Assembly: GCA_030562195.1 (NCBI GenBank)
Contig: CM060202.1
Span: 24,104,317 to 24,168,316 of the forward strand
DNA length: 64,000 nt
From: Nipponacmea schrenckii
Lineage: Eukaryota; Mollusca; Gastropoda; Lottiidae
Reading direction: 5' to 3'
Positions 32,386 through 44,500 of the stretch are shown here, piece by piece (position 1 is the first letter of the stretch; every line of letters begins with the position of its first letter). The translations under genes and the position numbers were made by a program. The notes below the pieces were generated by a model, which was not told the origin of the DNA, made no database searches, and saw only the letters and a list, made by a program, of their open reading frames with translations.

Positions 32386-34023
32386 CTAGGAGTGGACAAA
32401 TCGACGAGTCAATCGGATATATTCATGGACCTTATCCAAGATCCCCTCGTTTTCTTCATAACTAAGATACGGTGAGCCATTCAATAGTAGATTTGGGTCC
32501 AGATAGTTTGAAGGAAGTTTAAGGAGTGTTTTTTGTCTTTCACGTTGGTAAAGTGGACAGTAAAGTAGATAATGATCTGCGTTTTCCAGCGGATGATGAC
32601 ATGCAAAACAAGGGTCATCTGATATGTGACGAGTGAATTTGTGGAAATTTAGTTCGCTCATGCCGTTCCGCAGTCTACAATGAATTATTTGTGAAAATCG
32701 ATCCCCATGGAAGAAGTGATTGGGAGGTCTGATGATGGACTCTTTAAGCTTTTGTTTAAACATGCTAACTGAGGTCGCTGACTGTATGGATTTTGGGAGA
32801 TTATTCCAGGCATTGATGGACGAAGGGATGAAAGATTCTTGATAAAGATTACTTTTTGCATATAGATTTCTCAATTGATTTTGACGTCGAACATTGTAGG
32901 CGTGAGATTCGCCTATTGATCTTGGGACAAGGATATTCAAGTATGGCGGTGCAAGGTGATGAATCATCTTGAAAAAGAGTGTAAGTTTGTGGTGTTGACG
33001 TCTGATCTTGAGAGATTGGAAGCCGGTTTCGTTATACAAGATGTGGTGTGACGTACCCCGTGGGAGCCCCGAGATCGTTCTCAGAGCATCTCGCTGGAGA
33101 GCCTCAAGACGTTCAGCATCCGTATCGGAACAGTTGTCCCACACTATATCACCGAAGTCAAAAAGAGGTAAGATAAATGATCGATAAATTATCTCAAGGG
33201 ATTTTCTAGACAAGCGATTCTTGAGTGTACGCAGGCAATCAATGGACTTTCTGACTTTAGAAATTACATAGTCAATGTGTTTACACTATTTGCCATCGCT
33301 ACTAAGTATGATACCAAGGTGCTTGTGGTTATCAGAATCTGTAATTTGCTCCTGGTGGAATAGAAGAGGAAAATTTGTCGGATTGACTTTTCTGCTAAAG
33401 GTAATAGATTTGGTTTTTTCTGGGGAAAATACAACGTTCCACCTCCGTGCCCACATGTTTATCTTACGTAGGTCGTCATTTAGGGACATTTGACAATTAT
33501 CATCGGCGAATAATCTCAGGTTTGAATTTATATTTTCAGTGATGTCGTTAATATATACAAGAAATAACAAGGGGCCTAGGATTGAACCTTGAGGCACCCC
33601 TGTTGAGATAATGGCTTCATTCGATGTGCATCCCTTGATCTGTACTGACTGTTTCCTGTTAGAAAGATAATCCTGGAGAAGAAGAAGTAGGTTCCCCGAG
33701 ATTCCTACAGACTGCAATTTTAGAATGAGCCTCGGTCGAGGCTTTACTTATATCAAAGAACATTGCTTTGGTTTCGAAGCCTTTGTCCAGGTCGCAACAT
33801 ATCTAATTGTAGATATGTTAGTTGGTAAACAGAACAATCTCCGCCCCTAAATCCTGACTGGGTTGACGTAATCGTATGGTTCATGATAAAGAAATTATTA
33901 AGGTATTTGTAAATACATTTCCCAAAGACTTTGCCTAGGCAGCTAAGGAGCGAAATAGGTCTATAATTGGAACAGGAATGGGGGTTTCCCTTTTTGTAGA
34001 TCGGGATGATTTTAGCATGTCAA
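32386..34023 (-). pseudogene. LINE ORF2 (RT and C-terminus), 5'-truncated
   Basis: Non-LTR retrotransposon ORF2 of the jockey/CR1/RTE-X kind; the clade is not resolved. It begins abruptly with KIIPIYKKGN and NYRPISLL near 34020. Next come the motif-A Asp (FFDISKA), GVPQGSILGPLLF and the catalytic LFADD (33286-33717 frame). The C-terminal part (33213-32386) has a zinc-like CFACHHPLENADHYLLYC and ends at a stop. At least two frameshifts between 33860 and 33715, and another near 33250, make it inactive. The endonuclease domain is absent. Confidence 0.85.
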
Positions 34024-34429
34024 AGATTAGATGACTCGGAGGAACAGAAACTGTCACATCATCCTGGTCGACCGAGAACGGCCTATGTCGTAACGGGACA
34101 ACTGGTGAGGAAATCGATGAGCAAGTGTGATACGGAGGTTCTAAGAGGAAATAAGGATGCTATTAACCATGTAGTAATTGAAAGAGGAAAATATGACAAA
34201 TGCGTAATTATAATAGGTTTAAAAAACAAATTTAAGTGTAAAATAAGGAAAAACATATATACAAAATAGATGAGATTAGGAAGAAACTCCATTGATAAAG
34301 CCATGGATTTGAAGCGGTAAATTTATTAATGATTTGTCAGGAATATTTTCTCTATCATTTATGGATACATTTTAGGGAAATAAATTGAATTGAATTTATA
34401 TAGAATATAAATCTGATAAATAAGCATGC

Positions 34430-34790
34430 TTACATATTTGTGTCTAAGAATCTACTCTATTCTAAATGATAGAATATAAATCTAGACTTGATTCTATATC
34501 TGTGTCAAAGAATGAGTACAATATCTAAGTTAAAGAATCTAAGTCCTTTAAGTTTATTTTAATATTTATATCTCAGAATAAATGTAGAATCTAAATAATA
34601 AAATATAAATCTAGACTTGATTCTATATATGTGTCAAGGAATGAGTACAATATCTAAGTTAAAGAATCTAAGTCCTTTAAGTTTGTTTTAATATTTATAT
34701 CTCAGAATAAATGTAGGTAGAATCTAAATAATAAAATATAAATCTAGACTTAATTCTATATCTGTGTCAAAGAATAATTTACCAAGTTAT
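34430..34790. repeat. ~130-bp tandem repeat, three copies
   Basis: Units share AAATCTAGACTTGATTCTAT, GTCAAAGAATGAGTACAATA and TATTTATATCTCAGAATAAA. The last copy is partial. Confidence 0.85.
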
Positions 34791-34955
34791 AGAATCATTT
34801 AGATTAGTGTATAATAAGAACAAGACATACATACATAGTATATATTTTGTATGTGTAGTGTCTTTACAAAACATAGTTCAGGGTGAAGTGTGTTAGCTAA
34901 TATTATTACGGTAACATTATTTGGGGGGGAGAGAACCGTTGTAGAAAAGTTTTTA

Positions 34956-35897
34956 TTACTTTTTTAAAGTTAATTTGATTTTGATTTTATCAAGAAGCTT
35001 ACAAAAGTCACGTTCATTCTTTATGACTTCAATTGAATCCGATAATTTAGTTTTAACAAAAATAATTCCATCTCTACTCCAAGTGATATTAATCTTCTCG
35101 TCTTTCAGTAGACACCTAGCTTTATAGGCCAGTATTGATCGAGCTTTGGTAATGTCTTCATTTATAAAGATTTTCTTATTTTCGAAGGCATTTGGGATGG
35201 CATTATTTTGAGTATTAGTGGTTAAGGTTTTCAATTTTTTTCTATTTTATATAAAGTTACGTTTAGTTTCGTAATTTTTGAACTGCACGATAATTGGTCT
35301 AGGGTTGTTTGTAGGGTGATGTCTGGATGGTACTCCAATTCTATGACTTCTATTTATGTCCCCTTCAGTTATCGTAGTACCGATGATATTTCCTACTTGA
35401 ACGACAAGATTGTCAGTATTTTCAGTAACATTTTCTGGAATTCCTGCAATTCTGATAGATTGACGTCTCCCATACTGCTCAAGATCATCAATTTTATCAA
35501 TAAGGGAATCAATGATTTTGTCTTTATCACGGTTGGCCTTTTCCAGTTAGACAATTTTGAGGCCTAAATATTCTATGACAGAGTTTACGCTGGCCTCTAG
35601 TTGTGGAAATAAAATTCTAGCAATCTCATTTGAAATTAGTAGGAGTGCAGTTTTATCTTTATGTAATTCACTGGTAGATTTAATTAGTCCTTCAGCTGGG
35701 ATTTGTGACTGTGATTGAATGTGGACAAACGGGCTCTGAGAGGGGTTCTGAGAGCTGGTAGTGGGTGGGTCATTTATGACTATTTCATCGGATTCAATAA
35801 CATCCAGATTTTCACATAATTTTTTCTCTGGGGCTGGTGTGGCAGAAGCAGAATTTATTCTCTTTCTGAACTTAACAAATGCGTCTGACATAGACAT
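34956..35897 (-). pseudogene. LINE ORF1 (RRM-type nucleic-acid-binding protein), broken
   Basis: ORF1 of a LINE whose ORF1 is of the L1/Transposase_22 type. It starts at Met 35897 (MSMSDAFVKFRKR) with a low-complexity N-terminus. After a frameshift near 35555 comes a short coiled coil, then DLEQYGRRQSIRIAGIPE, INRSHRIG and RPIIVQFKNYETK, then a stop near 35250. The C-terminal domain (FINEDITKARSILAYKAR, WSRDGIIFVK) continues in the 34956-35234 frame. It may or may not belong to the RT relic next to it: no endonuclease lies between them. Confidence 0.8.
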
Positions 35898-36345
35898 GAT
35901 TCTTACTATTCAAAATGTTCACAACATAAACGTTCTCTGTCAGAATCTAGTTTAAATAGTTTAAAAATTTAATACTCTTCTACGGGCTACAATTGCAGTG
36001 AAGACATTACAGATATACTAAAACACTTGTTCAACATCAACAACAGACTTCTTAAAAGAAACACACTGTACTTTACTCAGACAACTTGTCAAAATGGCGT
36101 CCACAATAGCGTCCCTGGTTACTTTGTATGGACACACGAAAACTTGGATTTAACAGTTAAAAGTTTAGTTTGATCCATAAATAGAAAATCCAATTATAAT
36201 CTCGAAATCAGGACCACATTATGACTATATTCCACATTTCACACAACCATTTCTTAAATCCACGGTTTACAATTTTTAGAGAGATACATGATGCGACTTT
36301 TCACCTGCCGCCATCTTAGATCCGGTGGAGGTTAAGGGTTTTGTA
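35898..36345 (-). other. Probable LINE 5' UTR
   Basis: Runs from the ORF1 Met to a CCTCCACCGGATCTAAGATG block (36326-36345, minus strand), where the sequence character changes. Short ATGGCG-rich blocks (near 36095 and 36315) are typical of LINE 5' ends. Confidence 0.4.
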
Positions 36346-36629
36346 TTCAAGTATTCAGTCTTTATACCAGTCTGCTTCGTACAGTGACATATTTTGTATT
36401 TAAATTCAGCAACTAACTAAAAGTTCGTGAACGTTCGAGTCAAGTTGAATGATATCATATTATAAAAATTAATATTACAAGTCAATATTTATTGATTGGA
36501 AGTCATAATGAGATCCAGGACATTGAAGTTACAAGTCAACTACACAATTGATCAAGTTAAGGAGAAAGTTCTGCTTATCCTCAACTAGAAACACTGTTTC
36601 CAACATATCGAGGAAATGTGTAAACATCA

Positions 36630-36911
36630 AATTGTAAACCATGTACTCTAACTGTATCTCCAACATCACCGGGTGAATCAATTGAAACTATTCTCATTTG
36701 TTATCGACTACACAGGTTACTTGATGGTGAAGTTTTCTGATCAGAAAGTCAAGTGCCATATCTGTTTATAAGTGTGTATCACCGCGAGTTGTATAAAATT
36801 GGAGATTGTCAGATCAGCTGATCGATTTATCCAGGCACTTAGTCGACATTGTATATCTTATGGTACACCTGACAACATTATTCAGGAAAACACCCAACCT
36901 TTCTTACAGCG
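36630..36911 (+). pseudogene. BEL/Pao integrase catalytic-core relic
   Basis: In one frame: FVIDYTGYLMVKF (first catalytic Asp kept), CHICL, a TAA, then KLEIVRSADRFIQALSRHC, GTPDNIIQENTQPF. It is collinear with the integrase of element 2 (VGIDLTGHRMVK...GIPSLVLCDNA). The second catalytic Asp has become Glu (QEN). Its end is repeated inverted at 31302-31350, so it sits at the edge of the inverted duplication. Confidence 0.7.
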
Positions 36912-36954
36912 ACAGAGCAAACTCCAATGTTTGGTTAGAGAGAGAAATTACAGT

Positions 36955-37670
36955 ATTTTATCTGTTTTGTATTTAGTTTATCTGTTTTGTATTTAGTTTA
37001 TTTGTTTTGTATTTAGTTTATCTGTTTTGTATTTAGTTTATCTGTTTTGTATTTGTTTTATCTGTTTTGTATTTAGTTTATCTGTTTTGTATTGGGTTTA
37101 TCTGTTTTGTATTTAGTTTATCTGTTTTGTATTTGTTTTATCTGTTTTGTATTTAGTTTATCTGTTTTGTATTTAGTTTATCTGTTTTGTATTTAGTTTA
37201 TCTGTTTTGTATTTGTTTATCTGTTTTGTATTTGTTTATCTGTTTTGTATTTAGTTTATCTGTTTTGTATTTAGTTTATCTGTTTTGTATTGGTTTATCT
37301 GTTTTGTATTTGTTTTATCGATCACTTTGTATTTAGTTTATCTGTTTGTATTGGGTTTATTGTTATGTATTTAGTTTATCTGTTTTGTATTTGTTTATCT
37401 GTTTTGTATTGTTTATCTGTTTTGTATTGGGTTTATCTGTTTTGTATTGTTTATCTGTTTTGTATTTGTTTATCTGTTTTGTATTAGTTTATCTGTTTTG
37501 TATTGGTTTATCTGTTATATGTTTTGTTTATCTGTTTTGTATTGAGTTTAAACTGGGTTTTTTATTTGTTATCTGTTTTGTATTTGTTTATCTGTTTTGT
37601 ATTTGTTTATCTGTTTTGTATTAGTTTATCTGTTTTGTATTTTTGTTTTATATGTTTTGTTTTATTGTTT
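36955..37670. repeat. 20-bp minisatellite, right arm
   Basis: About 38 units of TATCTGTTTTGTATTTAGTT and shorter variants. The Phe/Cys/Leu-rich open frames here are repeat artefacts. Confidence 0.9.
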
Positions 37671-37729
37671 TGTATGAGAAATAAACATCAACTAGAAGTT
37701 TCGATTTGTTTTTAATTAACTAAGATTAG

Positions 37730-38370
37730 AAAATGATCAAAGATGGTCTAATCTGAAGCCAGAACTGAATGATTGGTAATGATCTTTGTCACCTATTACA
37801 GCTGGTAGATTAGAATAATGATCAAAGATGGTCTAATCTGAAGCCATGAACTAGAATGATTGGTAATGATCTTTGTTCTACCTATTTACAGCTGGTAGAT
37901 TAGAATAATGATCAAAGATGGTCTAATCTGAAGCCATGAACTAGAATGATTGGTAATGATCTTTGTTCTACCTATTTACAGCTAGGTAGATTAGAATAAT
38001 GATCAAAGATGGTCTAATCTGAAGCCAGGAACTAGAATGATTGGTAATGATCTTTGTTCTACCTATTTACAGCTAGGTTGATTAGAATAATGATCAAGGA
38101 TGGTCTAATCTGAAGCCAGGAACTAGAATGCTTGGTAATGATCTTTGTTCTACTTATTTACAGCTAGGTTGATTAGAATAATGATCAAAGATGGTCTAAT
38201 CTGAAGCCATGAACTAGAATGATTGGTAATGATCTTTGTCCAACCTATATACAGCTGGGAAGATTAGAATAATGATCAAGAATGGTCTAATATGAAGCCA
38301 TGAACTGGAATGATTGGTAATGATCTTTGTTCTACCTATTTACAGCTGGGAAGATTAGAATAATGAATAA
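37730..38370. repeat. ~91-bp tandem repeat, right arm
   Basis: About seven units with AATGATCAAAGATGGTCTAA, GAACTAGAATGATTGGTAAT and CTACCTATTTACAGCTGG, inverted relative to 30545-30870. Confidence 0.9.
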
Positions 38371-38492
38371 TAACAGATAATAACAGATGCTTAGTAGAAT
38401 TATATATACAAAATATCCATTTCAACTTCTCACCAGTTTAATACCAGTAGTTATATCAATTCTCTAAACCGGAGATGATAAACCCAGGTATA

Positions 38493-38551
38493 CTAGTAAT
38501 TAAGAACAGGGCGACCCTCTCTCACTCTCTTATATTCTGCCACCGGCACAT
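38493..38551 (-). CDS. Gene M2 exon: truncated cytoplasmic tail
   Basis: 59 bp after a normal acceptor (TTAATTTACAG). It reads VPVAEYKRVREGRPVLNY and then TAG. Its first bases match the YEEI exon. From AAGAGAGTGAGAGAGGGTCG it matches the end of the last exon and 3' UTR of M1/P. The intron, LINE relic and microsatellite in between are deleted. Confidence 0.6.
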
Positions 38552-41500
38552 CTGTAAATTAACCAAAATTAAATTTTAATTATTTGATTAAATGACTGCA
38601 TCAAAAGATCATCTTAAAAGCTAAGATTTGGTGAAACTGTAAAAACACAGTCAATTGCAATCTAAACGGAGTTTAAATCAATATTTCTTAATATGAGCAC
38701 TTTTTTTGTATATTAAACAAAGTCAGTTCATAAACAATACATTATGACTTACTCTGATATTTCTTGTACTTGATAGTCATGATAACAACTACAATAACAG
38801 CTACTACAATAACAGTAGCAATAGCAGCAATCATAATAACAGCAATAATCACACTTTTACGAGTTTTGTACCCAGATTCTGTAAAAGATACAAGGTTACC
38901 ATAGTCAATTAAGAGGAGTGTGAGGTTGATTAGGTTGATCTAAATCTAAAGTTAATACAATTTCTCCTCATCCCCCATCTGTCCTATCCCCATCCCATTA
39001 GTATGAGCCCTTCTATCCATATCCATTCCGAAATGGGGTTCTTCGGATATTTTCAAATAGAAAAACTTCAAGGATCATCCCTCGTCAATCCACTTGCTCT
39101 TCACCCCTATCTGTCAAATCCCCATACCCGATTACAAAACTTCAACCAACCTTCTTCTGGTGAACTTTCTTCAGCTACCCCATTTTTCTCTTCTGTAAAA
39201 TTAAACCAACATTTTTTCAGTAATAGTTAGTTATTGATGTATTGTGTAGGAAGTATATTATATACAATATACAATATACAGTTATAGCTAGTTATTGATG
39301 TATTCTGTAGGAGGTATATTATATACAATATACAATATACAGTAATAGTTAGTTATTGATGTATTCTGTAGGAGGTATATTATATACAATATACAATATA
39401 CAGTAATAGCTAGTTATTGATGTATTCTGTGGGAAGTATATTGTTTACAATATACAATATACCATATACAGTAATAGTTAGTTATTGATGTATTCTGTGG
39501 GAAGTATATTATATACAATATACCATATACAGTAATAGTTAGTTATTGATGTATTCTGCGGGAAGTATATTATATACAATATACCATATACAGTAATAGT
39601 TAGTTATTGATGTATTCTGTGGGAAGTATATTATATACAATATACCATATACAGTAATAGTTAGTTATTGATGTATTCTGTAGGAAGTATATTATATACA
39701 ATATACAATATACAGTGATAGCTAGTTATTGATGTATTCTGTAGGAAGTTTTATTATATACAATATACAATATACAGTAATAGTTAGTTATTGATGTATT
39801 CTGTAGGGGAAATATATTATATACAATATACCATATACAGTAATAGTTAGTTATTGATGAATTCTGTAGGAATTATTTTTAAAAATACAATATACAATAT
39901 ACAGTGATAGCTAGTTATTGATGTATTCTGTGGGAAGTATATTATATACAATATACAATATACAGTAATAGTTAGTTATTGATGTATTCTGTAGGAGGTA
40001 TATTATATACAATATACCATATACAGTAATAGTTAGTTATTGATGTATTCTGTAGGAAGTATATTATATACAATATACAATATACAGTGATAGCTAGTTA
40101 TTGATGTATTCTGTGAGAAGTATATTATATACAATATACAATATACAGTTATAGTTAGTTATTGATGTATTCTGTGGGAAGTATATTATATACAATATAC
40201 AATATACAGTGATAGCTAGTTATTGATGTATTCTGTGGGAGGTATATTATATACAATATACCATATACAGTAATAGTTAGTTATTGATGTATTCTGTAGG
40301 AAGTATATTATATACAATATACAATATACAGTAATAGTTAGTTATTGATGTATTCTGTAGGAAGTATATTATATACAATATACAATATACAGTGATAGCT
40401 AGTTATTGATGTATTCTGTAGGAGGTATATTATATACAATATACCATATACAGTACTAGCTAGTTATTGATGTATTCTGTAGGAGGTATATTATATACAA
40501 TATACAATATACAGTAATAGTTAGTTATTGATGTATTCTATAGGAAGTATATTATATACAATATACAATATACAGTAATAGTTAGTTATTGATGTATTCT
40601 ATAGGAAGTATATTATATACAATATACAATATATCATATACAGTAATAGCTAGTTATTGATGTATTCTGTGGGAAGTATATTATATACAATATACCATAT
40701 ACAGTAATAGTTAGTTATTGATGTATTCTGTAGGAAGTATATTATATACAATATACCATATACAGTAATAGCTAGTTATTGATGTATTCTGTAGGAGGTA
40801 TATTATATACAATATACAATATACAGTAATAGTTAGTTATTGATGTATTCTATAGGAAGTATATTATATACAATATACAATATACAATATACAGTTCTAG
40901 CTAGTTATTGATGTATTCTGTAGGAAGTATATTATATACAATATACCATATACAGTAATAGCTAGTTATTGATGTATTGTGTAGGAGGTATATTATATAC
41001 AATATACCATATACAGTTATAGTTAGTTATTGATGTATTCTGTAGGAGGTATATTATATACAATATACAATATACCATATACAGTAATAGTTAGTTATTG
41101 ATGTATTCTGTAGGAGGTATATTATATACAATATACAATATACAGTAATAGCTAGTTATTGATGTATTCTATAGGAAGTATATCAAGTTTATCAACAGTC
41201 AAACAGGGGGAATTAAAAAAAATATAATTGAATGAAAAAGATTGTGTACAGGATCACTGGTACAGGATTACTATTACAGGATTACTATTACAGGATTACT
41301 AGTACAGGATTACTATTACAGTATCACTGGTACAGGATTACTAGTACAGGATCACTAGTACAGTATTACTAGTACAGTATTACTAGTACACGATAACTAG
41401 TACAAGATTCCTTATATTGATCACTGGTACATGATCCCTAGTACAGGATTACTACTACAGGATCACTAATACGGATCACATATACAGGATCATTAGTACA

Positions 41501-44500
41501 GGATCACTAATACAGGATCACTGGTACAAGATTACTAGTAGTGGATCACTTATACAGGATCATTATTACAGGATCACTAGTACAGGATTACTGGTACGGG
41601 ATTACTGGTACAGAATTACTGGTACTGGTACAGGATTAATAGTACAGGATTATTAGTACAGGATCACCAGTACAGGATCACTAGTACAGGATCACAGGCA
41701 TAAAATAATTGAATTACAGGATTACTGGTACAGGATTACTAGTAAAGGATTACTAGTACAGGATCACTAGTACAGGATCATTGGTACAGGATTACTTATA
41801 CAGGATTACTGGTACAGGATTACTAGTAGTGGATCACTTATACAGGATCATTAGTACAGGATCACTAGTACATGATTACTGTTACTGGTACAGAATTACT
41901 AGTACAGGGTCACTAGTACAGGATCACGGGCATAAAGTAAATGGAGCAGAACCACTAGTACAATACCGTTGATACAACAAGAGATAACTACTATAACAGC
42001 ATCACTGATACAGTATAAACATCGTCTTACTAATAATTCTAAACACATACCTCTTAAATTAAAACCCTTTTTAACTTCTCCATGAATGTACAGGATCACT
42101 AGTACAGGATCACTGGCATAAAGTAAATGGTGCAGAACCACTAGTACAATACCAATGGTACAATACTATCTCTGTGACATGACTACTATAACAGCATCAC
42201 TGATACAGTATAAACATCGTCTTACTAATATATTTCTAAATACACACCTTTAACACTTAAAATAAAACCCTTTTTAACTTCTCCATGAATGTTGTTCACC
42301 AGACACCCATAATAACCTTCATGAGAACTTTTGACATTCTCAATTACCAAATCATTTTCAAACATATCATGCGTGAAGTAAATCAAACCACTTGATTTTA
42401 GGCCATGAAAATGTTTTCCCCACGCGACTGCACATTTCGGGTGACACTTTGCAGTGCATCTCACTTTTAAATCCTCATTTTTATTTACAGTTATCTCCCT
42501 TTGATCTGGCTCTAGTTTGACATCAATTGGTGCAACTGAAACGTTAAAGTAAAATAGACAATGTTGCCTGACAAGATAATATTAACTGACTTTGTTGAAG
42601 AGTTATGCTACTTGTTTGCAGTATATTTGTACTTAAGTCTATGAACAAAGTAACATCTACTGTACGAGACCACAGTAGGCCTACTATTGCCGACCCATGT
42701 CCCCACACCCCCAACACAATCTGATTGTAATGGAGGAAAAAAAATACTTACATTCAGGTTGAACTATAAAAGTTTCACTCTCAAAGACATTATTACACTC
42801 TTCAACATTCAAAACTGTAAAATAACAAAGAAAGACTAGAGCTGTGAACAGTACCCAGCGTGGAATTTGATACTTTTAGCTGCAAGACCTTTCTAGCTTT
42901 CTAGTTCAGGGTGACGAGAGAGAGACTTTAAAATTTTCTGTGTAAAAAAAGGATTTAAATTCGAAATTCAGTCCCAACAACTTTTGAATTTTTTGGAACT
43001 TTTTGTTCATATTTTTTTGTGTGCAAAATTTGCAAAAGCACCAAATAAATCTTTTTAGAATTAACATATTAAAGAAAATTTGAGGTAAATCGGTCCAGAA
43101 ATAAGCCATACAGACTCAATGCAAAATTCTTCCTCATTTTCTCTGGTTGGGCAAATATTTTGCTTTAGTGATTTCACTTGGTGACTCAGTCCTTCTCAAA
43201 TTGTTAAATAAGACTAGAAATACTATACAATTTTCTATTTTTGCTGGATGCCTTACACAAAAAAATACAACCCCAAAAATATGCTCGCGCTGAAACCGGA
43301 AGTCATGCAACATTTTAAATATTTTACCAAACATGTTTGATAACAATTATTCAAAATCTTTAATTTATCAACTTCACGAGATAAATCCTATTACAAAAAG
43401 AGAGTCAATATATTATATTTACCATCATAATGTTTTATGGTTTGTAGTCGTTGATAACAAGGGGGATAATCTGTAGCCAGACATGTAAAGCTTCCACCAT
43501 TATGGTCTACAGTCACGTTAATTTGAGATAAAGTTGGATTTACGTCAGTCATCCTCATTCCATTTTTATACCACAATGTGTTCATGGACAGTTGATAATC
43601 TTCTACACTGGTTGAAACACTGTGACATGCAAGTCGTATTGTTGAAATATAGTTATCTTCTGGTTTTAAAACAATATATAGTGGAGATCGTCCTATAATT
43701 GTGGGTTTACCTGAAATAAAACGATAACATTGTAAGAGCCAAAAAATCGTTGAATACTACTAAAATAAAACAAAAACAGAAACACCTGATGCCAATCTAC
43801 AAATGGTTTTATCGTCCCTACATTCATTTTGTAAGGTTCATATAGCTCCTGTTATCTTCACTTCTATTTTAATTTTCAAGGATTATAATAATACAATTTA
43901 CCCCATGAAATATTGTGTATTAAAGAGACGAACTCAGTCCGATAATTCATTGCCATCTGTTTCCATGTTAAATCACGAAATCAACCTCCTATAATTTTTT
44001 TCAAATAATCTTGATAAAAACTTTCTAATATGTCACAAGATATAGACTCGCCAATACTTCCGAACCAAAATTAAATATATCATGACCATGAAATTATTGA
44101 TTGATTTTTTTTTTTCATTTTTTTTTATATACACTCGATTGCGCAGTGGGCTAAAAAATGCACCATTTCCATCAATCCATCAATCAAAAATTGACAAGCA
44201 AAAACGGGAGGGACACAATTATACACAATCATAAGCATTAAATGTTTTAGGATCACTGGTACAATATCACTAGTATAGGATCACTCGTACAGTATCACTA
44301 GTATAGGATCACTGGTACAGAATCACTAGAATAGGATCACTGGTACAATATCACTAGTATAGGATCACTGGTACAATATCACTAGTATAGGATCAATGGT
44401 ACAGTATCCTAGTATAGGATCAATGGTACAGTATCGCTAGTATAGGAGCACTAGTCACTGGTACAGAATCACTAGTATAGGATCACTAGCATAGGATAAC

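Noticed and set aside
37290..37715. Phe/Cys/Leu/Tyr-rich open frames resembling membrane proteins
   Set aside because: They are translations of the 20-bp TATCTGTTTTGTATTTAGTT minisatellite. The hydrophobic look is a repeat artefact. The same holds for 30955-31287 and 37346-37624.
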